Source: Opisthorchis felineus
Lineage: Eukaryota; Platyhelminthes; Trematoda; Opisthorchiida; Opisthorchiidae
DNA length: 64,000 nt
Direction: 5' to 3'
NCBI GenBank assembly: GCA_004794785.1
Contig: SJOL01007370.1
Span: forward strand, 559,434 to 623,433
Below, one piece after another: positions 1 to 10,500 of this stretch; within the stretch, counting starts at the first letter, position 1; each line of letters begins with the position of its first letter. The notes under the pieces were generated by a model. The model did no database searches, was not told the origin of the DNA, and worked only from the letters and a program-made list of their open reading frames with translations. Both the position numbers and the translations under genes were made by a program.

Positions 1-3000
1 TGTATATATACTATATGGTGGCCTGCAACTCGCCAGCCTCAAGTGCCTTGCAATTGACCTTCTGTGACTACTGTTGCACAGACCAAGTGCCTATCACCAA
101 CTGGAGAGCACTGGTTGTTCTCTCCACATAAGTAAAGACAGTTTGTTAGCTATGCTAACGGCTCGAGAGCTGGTCCATCCGGTCCACTTTTCGGTCTTAT
201 TCCCTTGGGTTAACACCAGATACAGATACGGGTTGATGTATATGCGGTTCACCGCAAAACTCATATGGCATTACCTAACCCGCGAACAGGTCAGTCGATA
301 TAATTCATTTGACAGACGAGTCCAGAAAAGGGTGTCAGCGCACCATGGGTTCCGGGAGCTGAGCGGTCGGCTCGGGCTCCGCATAGGAGTGTGCCATGTT
401 GCACGAACGCAAGGAATTTCCGGATCTTAGAGTGCTCTAATTTCGCGCTGAGAAACGATAAAATTATCACTGGGATTCTGCGAAACTGGTTACGGTACAC
501 GTGAAACCAATCTCGGCACGCCTTAAAAAGGATACTGGAACGGCTCAAGTATGCCTTACAGATTCGACAGAGTACTTACACTATCATTGTTGCACTGTGC
601 GCTTTAGCATCCAGAGGAAATGACCCATTTATATCGTTTTCACTCAGATGTTAATCCTGAAGAAACACATCCGGTCGGGTCGATGGTCCGGCCCGTATTG
701 GGAAGAACGAGTGGACATAAAGATGTGGAATGAATAACTCACCATTTCGTGTACAAACTATTCTCTATTTCAATTTCCCGAGTTGGTGTGGAGGGAAGCA
801 AAAAAGCAAAAGGGAGCTCATAAAGTGGACAAAACGCAAGTAGTTAGGCAAGTAAGTAGGAAAATGTACGTGGTGTCAGTGATGACCAATTGATCTATAC
901 AACAGGCACACAAAAAACGAATACGGAAAAGTCAGTCGTGTCTGATCAGCATTGTCGTAATCAAAAACAATAAATTCGAGACAATCACTGCAAGCGCTTC
1001 ATTGGACAAATTGTCAAAGTGGCAGGGAGTGCGGATATCCGTGAAGTACACGGATTCCGCACGGGCAAGGGTGGTGATTGAATAATAAAACAAGCATAAC
1101 AAGGTCATTGAAGGACGAAGAAGAAGCAGAGGTCGGGTTTGTGTATAACAAATCGAACACAAAAAGTGACATCAAAAGAATAGCGAGAAAAATACAATAA
1201 CAGGAGTAAAAATTTTCCAAATCTTCCCCGGGCACGGGTTTTCGCTTGAGTAGAAGTGACGGGTAGGGATGATGAAGTCGATGAACAATAGCATGGTGCC
1301 TACAGCTTGGAATTGGATCATACCTGAAATGAGAAAAACAGTGTTAGGGCAGAAGCGAATGCTAGATAAACAATCACAAAGCGCAATCATCACCCAATTC
1401 GGATAGTCACTGAATCAGGTTGATCCCCTCACACAATTCGTTAGGCAAATTAGTGCTTGAACACGCACAAGGGCAGTGACACGCAGACACATAACGGGTA
1501 CTCTCACACCGGTACGCAAAAAGGGAACTTGCCTACCGCAGAGGTGGCGCGCGTGCGCTGACCTCGTCAAACCCTAAGCAACTGGGGCCGTTGGGTCGTT
1601 GTGGGACGGAGAGTGTAGCAAAGGTTTGGCCTCAGTGACCTTGAAAGGAAGCGATGGATGTTCGATAGGAGGTGATGGAATATGGGAATAGCGATAGTTG
1701 ATGCACGGCGATGAGATGACAACAAAGTAAAGTGAGTAAAATAAGGAGTAAAGTGAGGTTTAAGGACATAGGAGGGTGACCAGATATTAAAATCAAGTTG
1801 CTGGTTTGACGATTTTTTTAAACGTCCCGTGTTCCACTTGAAGTTCTATGAAAGAATGCTTGATTCTGTGATAAACATTGCGGTCCTATTCTTAGTAAAT
1901 CGGATTCAAACAAAAGAGAATTCATCAGCTCGGTGTGAACGTACTAAACTTGCAACGTCAACCTTCGTTGTGGCGCAACAAGCCAATCACCGCTGTGTGG
2001 CCAGTGGACCAAACGATACCCACACAAGATTCGGCGCAATCACCTGTCTCCCTTAGCGTAACTACAGTCTACGTGATGACAGTGACCAACCACAACCTCA
2101 CTGCAGTAAGCATCCTGCCACTATTTGGGACAGACACGGTTTGCTAATTAAGCGAAGTTGGTTGAAGGAACAAGAGAGTGACCGCCACGCTACTCTGCAG
2201 TCTCATTGGCGAGTCACAGCAGATGTTATTATGCCACGTGGAGCAAACAACAACGTTGACATTCTCACGAGCAGAAGCCAGTGCACAGAAGTCGCATGAT
2301 TCGGAGAATGAGTGGCTAACAGAGGCTCCAACAAGGATGTTTTCCAACTGCCGAACTAACTGGAACAGGTATCAACGGGCGTCGAATCTCAAAAACTTCA
2401 CCCACCTGTGAAGCTGTGCGGGTCAAGTCTTTACCGCAATCGTTTGGATGAAGAATGGTTACATGAAGAATACTAAGCGTGGCCGATAAGTATAGCATTC
2501 GCTGACGAAGAAGTGTACCGTGACTATTTTCCGCAGTTCAATGGTTCTCTCAACAAGTAATGCCAAACTGGGTCATTCGTTTCATTGCTTGCTAGTAGCT
2601 TTTTCGAAACGACTTCTTACTATTCAAGGAAACATTATCCCAATACGTACATGATAAGTGTTCACAGTTTGCCAGTAGGCAGCCTTTTAACGTGTTTGCC
2701 TTAGAGGTCATGTTCCGTGTAGCCAAAGAAATATCAGCTAGCAGGTCACGTCCGGGAAGAGACGTATGTTGATAACTTGAATACAGACCCAGATTAACCT
2801 AGATCCAGGATGACAGCTGAACGCTGCACGCGCGAACAAGCATCAAAGGCGCAACGCGAGGAAGGAACTTCTCATCATCCAAAGCGGTTACAAGGTCGCA
2901 GTCAGCATACACCTACCTACGATGGATGATCTGACGGCCTGGGGTCTCTATCTGAGCGTGTGCTCTAAAGGCGCCGAGTGAGAGGTGCTTTTATGCCGAC

Positions 3001-4307
3001 TGAGTTGAATGTTATATCCGTCCAGTACACCTACCCAGACGGCATCCATACAGGAAAACGTGAGGCCGGGCGGTGAAACTACTCTTCGGCTATTTTGTCA
3101 AAGGAACAATGTAGAGCACAATCCATGCATTCAGTTAACGCCAAAATGCGAAAGCTGAACAGCCCTGTCCTACGTTTTCTGTTTATATAAATGAGTGATA
3201 GTGAACGAAGCTGTGACCGGTGACAAGACAGCTTATCTAACTGCTTCGGTCCATTGGCTTAATATGGTTAGATCAGTTAACCGTACCTCACCAGTAGCAC
3301 GCCTCTGCTTTCGTCTGCTGGTTCTCTAGAGGCTTGATCGGACAGTCACCTAACTGCGACCGGAAGTTCTGACTCAACTGGGCAAAAATTAGGAAGCACA
3401 CCGCATAGTGGGGGGGGAGGGTGGATGCCTCTTACAAGGCATCTCTTGTTGCTTTCCCGGCGGGTTACCCTACAGTAGAAATTTTTTTGTTCGCTAGAAC
3501 TGTTTCCTCGAGGGTAGTTGCTTCGCGTTTTTAAATCGTTGATAAGGGCAGACCATGTACGGAGTAGGATGAGCTTGCTTCTTTATCGCAATGCAATATG
3601 TCTGTAGACTTCATGAAGCGAGCAAGGTCTGTCAACTGTTGTTATTCGGCGTGAGGTTGTTTATTGAAATGGCTCACGAATGCGCGTTTCACAACTGTAT
3701 GGCGGTCTTCACACAAAAATCTTACTTTCGAAAAGGTCAGAATGCAGTAAGAATAGCAGTAACTTATTTGATTCGCTTTGACAAGCAGTCGCGCTACCCG
3801 TCTCAGTCAAACGTAGATACATATATTCGAATTGCTTCATCGAGAGAAATTAGTTTTCATCTCTGTTTTCCACTATACGGCCTATTCTTCCAGATGGTCA
3901 CTCAAAGACGCTTGAAATGGCCTTGAACGCGAACAGGCCTCGCAGAAAAGACCTGAATCGTTCGGTCATAGACAGACTGGTTTGTCCGTGTTGTTAGCCA
4001 TTTGAGTGAGGAATATTGGTTGGATAGGAACGTTTTTGTGAGTGGTTCACGTCGAGTTTCGGCAGGATCGTGAACTCGGGTGATAAGTGACACTCAAAAA
4101 CCGGTTTCTGAATTACAAAATCTCCCCACATGACCATCAAAAACCGTAATATCAGTGGTTATGGGTCTAGTCGTCCGGAAAACATGCGGAAATTCTTTGT
4201 GCGAAATGTATGAAATGCACATGTGATTTTTCATCATGCCTCCGAGATACGATTCTTTGATTCTTGCTACAGGTTTCCAGTCTGTACTGCAGGTCATAAA
4301 TAAATGA

Positions 4308-4480
4308 TAAATCGTTCAGCTGTAGCACCCTTGCGGTGCCTAGCTGCTATGCCACCCGAAGGAAGCACGAGGGCTGGGATACTGCCAAGTTGCCCATGCC
4401 TAGACAGGGGAAGTCGAAATGCAGAGGTCGGGTCCGAACCACGGTCAGTAATTTCGCACTCTAACCACTGAGCCATCTTC
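4308..4480 (-). mobile_element. tRNA-like SINE (copy 1)
   Basis: The minus strand reads as a tRNA-derived SINE. It has an A-box-like head (GGCTCAGTGGTTAGAGTGCG), a B-box-like GGTTCGGACCC, then a shared body (TCGACTTCCCCTGTCTAGGC, GGCAGTATCCCAGCCCTCGTG, TTCGGGTGGCATAGCAGCTA) ending near GCTGAACGATT. At least seven further copies of the same layout occur in the window. Confidence 0.85.
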
Positions 4481-4983
4481 CCCCCCCCCGGTAGCAGGTA
4501 GCAGCTGGTAGTAAAAATGATTCCGTTACACTATCTCTAATTTCTTGAGGACAACTTGACTGAAATTGGCCGATTTAGTATCACTGATGTGTCACGATGC
4601 GGTTTGTGGCTTGTTAGTAAAGGAAGAATCACCTTCGCAGAAAGACGTATGTAGTCACAGAAAATTATGATTCATATCGCTGGCGCCCAGATGCGAACTC
4701 GGCAGTGGTACTGAGACTTGAAAACAGTCACATCCATAGACACGATTGTTTCAAATAGTGTAGTTTGCGGTCCTAAAAAATTGATAGAATGTAGGTTGCA
4801 TTAAAATAATTTCAGCCGTCTGAGGCGACTTTTTAGGCTTGGAATTTTGGTGTTAAGCGGATTATCACCCTTACTCCACGAGTCACAGAAGGAGATAAGA
4901 GGATTTACTAATGGCCTTCGGTTGCTTTATTAATATCAGTAGATGACTGCGTGTGTGCACTCAGCACTTAAACAAAAAAAATG

Positions 4984-5092
4984 TTTTATAATCCGACGTT
5001 TCAGTTGCCATTGGCAACCTTCTACCAGGATTTCTACAATCAATTGATTGTAGAAAGGTTAACCACGGAAACCGAAAAGTTGGATTATAAAA
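4984..5092. repeat. Inverted repeat of a GAAACGTC-type interspersed repeat
   Basis: Two copies of a short repeat lie head to head. TTTTATAATCC at 4984-4994 faces GGATTATAAAA at 5082-5092, and the centre is a perfect 26-bp palindrome at 5031-5056 (TTTCTACAATC...GATTGTAGAAA). The same unit appears singly near 14.98-15.08 kb, 17.83-17.94 kb and 52.62-52.70 kb. Confidence 0.75.
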
Positions 5093-5829
5093 TTTTATTC
5101 CATTTTAAAATGTCCATCACATGGCGCTTAATCCTTTTGATACTGTCCGAGCCGAATTTGGCCCAGAACTCCTAAGAAAAAAGGGCTTTGTAACCGGCAT
5201 GACAAAAGTGACATGAAAAGACAACTACGTACGTGAACACGAGGTGCACAAACGGAAATTGCGAAGTGAAGCTCCTTCGACACGGGAAGAGTGAGGTAAA
5301 AAGTGACAAAGTGCTACGAATTGTTAACATAGATATATATGTTAGACTATCCGTTGACCGACAAACAACCAAGCCGGCTGTAGGGGGAATGACTAATGCT
5401 AAGTGGTGCCAAAGGTGCGATCGCCGTCCCTGACTATATAAAGGACAGGAACCAGACCTTGTAGCCAATCGCAGGCGTGTCAGCCGCATAGATGAGACGA
5501 GCATTCCAAAGGCGAACTAATGCCCACATTCTCAGTCTAATCTCTCATAGCCTCCACACCATAGATTTGTGAAAGAGTTCATACCTAACTTATCCCTTTT
5601 TGGCACTAAGTGAGGTGAATGAAGCGATTGACCAAGGAGACAAGAGTCGTATCGGTCAGCTAGACTTTAAAGTCTTTCTGTCGGTTAACTTAGGACACCT
5701 ATCTTTGAGGCTGAGGTCCGAAGAATAAAGCTGCCAAAGTGTGCAATTAGGCAAAGGAATTTGTCAAGGGAGATTCTTCTTGCGCCAGCAATAAGCCGAA
5801 ATATTGGTAGTTCGTTGTAGATCAAATGG

Positions 5830-5905
5830 CCGATGATCTACTCGCCGAGCTCGGCAATTTGCCTGCAAACGTTTCGTCTTCAATCGAGCACACATCACCA
5901 GTGCG
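5830..5905 (-). repeat. Interspersed repeat 'GACGAAACGTTTGCA' family
   Basis: The minus strand reads GACGAAACGTTTGCAGGC and AAATTGCCGAGCTCGGCG. Related copies lie at 6679-6748 (plus), 25317-25385 (minus) and, more diverged, 40311-40365 (minus). The shared parts are the GAAACGT core, the AATTGCC(G/A)AG block and a GATAAAAGTTGG-like flank. No coding potential is evident. Confidence 0.6.
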
Positions 5906-6138
5906 CGGTTGGCTGATGAGTTCTGCTACCCCGTCGAAACTTTATTTTATCATCCCAGATCGTTTTATTTCGGCTGTGCACACAAAGTTCCTTCGCTATA
6001 AGGAAAGAGTACGCAAGGCAAGAAAAAACATCATTTTACCCTTGTGAGAACCGAGATTTCTACACTGATCGACCATTATACCAAGCTCATCTTGCAGTCA
6101 AACGCAACAAACATCTGGAGGGCGAAGAAAACTTTCTT

Positions 6139-6180
6139 GGGTTAGACAAAAAATGGGTTAGACAAAAAATGGGTTAGACA
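6139..6180. repeat. Tandem repeat, 16-bp unit
   Basis: The unit GGGTTAGACAAAAAAT is repeated about 2.6 times without mismatch. Confidence 0.9.
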
Positions 6181-6678
6181 TCGCACAAGACTTTCGTCGG
6201 GAGACAGATCAGCCAAATCATTCGTTTTCTGCCGAACTCAGCAATAGCGTTTAGGTAAATTTATGTCCCCAAGGTGTGTGGATACATAAGTTATCACTGT
6301 ACCCAGCGGCGACGTGTAAAACGAACTGAGAAAACTTTCCGCAAATAAGGCTAAAAAACCTAACAGTAGGTTTCCCCTGATTTAAAAGCACTGTGCCACT
6401 GAACTTTCTGTTCCCATCGGCCATCTCTTCAATCGTGTCCGCAGAAAGTCACATCGTCAAAAGGAGGAACTCTAGAAGAGCACCCACACCAAGTCATCTC
6501 GACTTGCTCAAAAAAATTTACAAGAGTATTGGGGACGTTGCTGTACAGAATCAAAATAACACATCGCAGTTGATATGTGAGGCGAGACGTCTACCAGGCG
6601 TCTCTGCTGGTGGTTGGCAGTGGTGCAGAACCACTGACGCACCGTTATGCTTCATTCTGCCCACTAACAACACACTAA

Positions 6679-6748
6679 TGATGTCACATCGGCTGGTGAT
6701 GAAACGTTCGCAATCGAATTGCCTAGCTCGGTGGAGAAACCAACCACC
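6679..6748 (+). repeat. Interspersed repeat 'GATGAAACGTTCGCA' copy
   Basis: GGCTGGTGATGAAACGTTCG is followed by AATTGCCTAGCTCGGTGGAG. It is the same family as the minus-strand copy at 5830-5905. Confidence 0.55.
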
Positions 6749-7070
6749 ATCTATACTACCTGAGCTACCTCCTCAATAGCGAATGTCTGGAATACGTCGC
6801 CAAGTTTTCAGTCGTGTTAAGCTAGGGCTCACGGCAGATTTACCAGAGCTGTAAGGTTCACTTGTGACTGGGTCTGGCACCACCAAAATAAGAGGTGGAG
6901 TGCGTTTTGCCGTCGCTTCAGAAGCACACTACAAATGCAAATGAAAAGTGTTTTTTTTTCTAAGGAGCAACCTGGGCGCATTGTTTGAATTTCCTCAGGA
7001 GATAGTTAAGCATGTGAAGTTGAATCTACGTTGATAACATCTGAAAAAAAGTTCTTTTGAAGTCCCAATA

Positions 7071-7087
7071 GAGAGAGAGAGAGAGAG
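7071..7087. repeat. (GA)n microsatellite
   Basis: Eight GA dinucleotides plus a trailing G (17 bp). Confidence 0.9.
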
Positions 7088-7270
7088 CACGGTATATAAA
7101 GCCGGGAAACGGCCGAGTGACTTGAAGTTGCATGCTGAATCAAACAACCGACCAGAGGCAAAAATATTGCTCCAATTGTTGAATGCACAACACACTACTT
7201 GTACTACTAAATGTTATCGTAAGAGTATATCATGACTGAATGTGGAATACCTGGGTAAACGCAAACATAC

Positions 7271-7576
7271 CTGAGTTTCCGGAGCTCTAGGCTTGGTACT
7301 GGACCAAGGTGATGTGACCGAAGTGAATGTGTCAATGTGGCTCTCTTTCGTGGATGTTGTGGTGATGACTGGAGACGCAGGACTAACGGTACCGTTTCGC
7401 TTGGCACGATGGGAAATGCTTCGTGTACGTACACACGCCACAAGAATTACAATCAACGTGACCGCCAAGACCGTGGAAATAGCACCAACAATGGTCAGAA
7501 TGAGAGGCACTTTCTTTCGTGGTGCCAGGACCATGTCGGCCAACATGTCAACTGACTTCTTGTCAGCCACCGCAAT
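7271..7576 (-). CDS. CD36-like gene, C-terminal membrane helix and long cytoplasmic tail
   Basis: The exon is 306 nt (102 codons) from a TTTCAAACAG acceptor to CAG before GTATGT. It encodes a juxtamembrane helix (IAVADKKSVDMLADMVLAPR), a basic KK, a membrane helix at exon residues 23-49 (VPLILTIVGAISTVLAVTLI and on), then a basic, Ser/Thr/Pro-rich tail of at least 53 residues (RTRSISHRAKRNGTV to RAPETQ). CD36 family tails are usually short, so this one is unusually long. If the donor is skipped, the frame runs 18 more residues to a stop at about 7214; if it is used, a further 3' exon remains to be found below 7.2 kb. Confidence 0.85.
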
Positions 7577-10500
7577 CTGTTTGAAAATTCACGGGGAAAG
7601 AAGAGTTTAAACGTGGCACAGTCCCCGGATAAGATGACGACTTCCCATCAGACTGGTTGATGGTAACAGATGAAGATTACCTGAATAACGCACGTAAGAC
7701 TGTAATTTGTAGGAAACCATGCACGAGAACGACCATTTGATAACCTTGTTCACTGCTGATCCCAGAAGTGTCATCGTACGAAACGGTTAGCTATTTCACA
7801 TCTCTTGGTGATAACCAAAATGCGACATATTTGTATTCGAAAACCACGTCAAATCCATAGTTGTATGAGTCACTGGAATAAATTGTACTCAAAGTGATGA
7901 TCGAATGCCTTGGAAAATGTACTCTCCACAACCGTAAAAGGAAAACACCAGCCAAAGGACGAGTTCTTACTGAGAGAAACGAGAATTAGAGAAGAATAAG
8001 TGAAGTTTCTATCCCGTTGACTATTTTTTTTGTATACTACACACGAATTTCAGACGCTCGGCACAAACATCGTGATCTAGGATATGTGGTTCATTTTTCA
8101 CAAGGCTGCCTGTTCAATTCGGTTGAGCTTGTCGACCATAATCATAGCAACAATTACGTCCACCAACGATGGGTGGAAAAACAAACACACGAGGTAGGAG
8201 CCATGCCATAATGCTTGATTGCTCGGCTTTTATTCGGAATGCATACCTAGAAATGGTAGACGACCACACGGTGATATGTTTATAAACACAGTGTATCATC
8301 ATTCATCCTTCGTCTTGACGTCGTAAAGCCCCATCCCTATCTATATTATATTAATATTTACATTCGTCCCACTTTTGTGTTGAGCACCTGAACTGACGTT
8401 TGTTTGTTCAAGCAACTTTTCTTGCTTGACCTTGAGGCCACCAGGTCACTTATGGCCGAACCTGTGCAAGTGTGACTGCCTCACGTGTTTGAACCAGTTT
8501 AGCTCGGATTATTGGTACGTTTGTAATCCAACTGGAACACAAACCATTCAGGTTTGTGTATCATTATAAGCTAGTGTTTTTTTAAAACATTAACAGTACT
8601 ACTCTGTATAAACCAAGCTACAACTTTGTTTTTTTTAATTATCTAATTCGGTAGTCTAGCAGTACGCGTCACTCTGATACCGTTTTGGTTGCAACACACA
8701 GGACACGGTACGGTGAGGGTAAAGAGTCACTATTATCGGAGGGATACAAGGGGAATCTCCTTCGGGGAGTAGAATTATGAACCTACCTCGGCAATCCATG
8801 CGAGGGGGAAGTAGTACGGTCCCTTCATATCCTTGTACTTTCTGAAACGAATACAGAACACAAATATACATATAATGGAGATATAAATGAGCAAATGGAT
8901 GATTCACACAAGTGGTACATGGCAGTATGAGTAGTGGCGAATGTAACCGTTTCTGAATGCGTACGTGTTGTAATTCTTGAGCGCTAACACTTACCGAAAA
9001 TTTTAGAAAGCGCGGGGTCTCATCCAGTAGATATGGTAGGATCCGTCACATGACGGTGACATGCAGGTGACTTTCTAAACCCTTTTTCAACCAACTTACC
9101 ATTCCCATGTTGCGTGACATGGTGGTCGATTCTGACAAATCTGCGAGGCAGGACTTGGAAGCGAAGTTTGTTTAAATATATCTAATACTGTTCCGCCACT
9201 GATCAGAAAGGGAATTTATTCTCAGAAAACCCGGCCACACACAGTAGCACCTTTTACTCTTTGTAATGCTGAGTGTATGGTCATTGGATGAATAGTACTA
9301 TGTCAGACAATGAAGCGAATTTTCATGACTGGTGTCAGAGATTAACTCGCCAGCCACCACACAGAATCCAGTGATCTTTCACGAACAAAACCGCTGAACT
9401 TTGCGAACCAGAATAAATTCGCGCGGACCTGGAACATCTGGAAGCTGATCTATGACGACTGACTGTTCCAGCATGCCTGGTGAAGTTTTTGTGTCAAAAG
9501 TGAAAAGCTGCTCAAAAATAAGTCCACCGATTGTTTACCAAACTTCTCTGAAACGATGACTACCCAATCAGTCCCAAACATTTTTCAATTGATTGAAAAA
9601 TGTTTCGATAAAAAAAATAAGGGAAATTGAGAACAGTTTTTCGGGTCCGAACAGAATTTGAGAACGAACGCCGAATGGTGTGGAGATAAACGTATTGTTC
9701 AACTGGATCATGAAGTGAAACATCTCTAATCTTTTGGGAATTCTGCTTGAGGTTGGATGCAGAAAACGATAACGAGTTGGTTAATATCTTGATAGTCGCT
9801 CATCCACCTTTTGGAAACTGAACTCGCATTCTCAGATTCGGACTTCTCCTTACATCTAGAAGCGTACACGAAACCTATGGTTTTTGGACGACCAAAACAA
9901 ATTTTTACTAGTTGTTCTAGCAAACAACGGGTCAGCGGGCTAAGGGCAAGTGAGTGAGCCTCATTATGTCTATGGGAACAACCTGCACATTGCTGGTACG
10001 TTGTCACTCGGCGGCCTGATAGGATTAGGTCCCAAAGGAAGGCCATACACTACTGAGCACTGTAACCTATGGATACAGGAACTCCTCGTTCACTTGAGTT
10101 CAGAGGGTGTTGGTGGGCCGCTTGTTGCATGTGATAGTGCTCCGTACGATTAGTGTTTGAAAAAAGATGTTCGGGCTGCTGACTTTTATTCACCGGGCCT
10201 TAGTCCAAATGAAGTTGAGGACATTTGCCCACATTTTAAGTGTGTGCTGTGTATTCAGATTGCACATAGAAAAACTTACATGCCACAAAATTAATGACAG
10301 CTGCCTCGTAGCTATTCGACGTGGCTGCTTAGTAAGCGAGTGGTGGCTGCAGTTCTTGCACTAGGCGGTGGATGCTGCGGGGGACCACACCATCGCCAGT
10401 GAAGAGTGTCAAATTTGAGTGAAAGTTTCGGAAGTTTTGGAACACAAGGACAACTCAGATACCGATTGAAACTAACTTTACGAGGGCAAAGAGATCGACA

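Larger units (their letters stand above)
1..6992. other. Region without a supportable gene
   Basis: I see only short open frames with no recognisable product or convincing splice pattern. It holds a tRNA-like SINE (4308-4480), an inverted repeat (4984-5092), a 16-bp tandem repeat (6139-6180) and two copies of a short interspersed repeat (5830-5905, 6679-6748). It could contain the 3' untranslated part or a last exon of the CD36-like gene. Confidence 0.6.

Noticed and set aside
6393..6779. 128-codon plus-strand open frame
   Set aside because: Its second half overlaps a dispersed GAAACGT repeat and no protein family is visible.
9000..9060. Minus-strand RILPYLLDETPRFLKFS before a GTAAGT donor, considered as a CD36-like exon
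   Set aside because: A stop codon immediately upstream in that frame has no AG acceptor after it, so it cannot be an internal exon.
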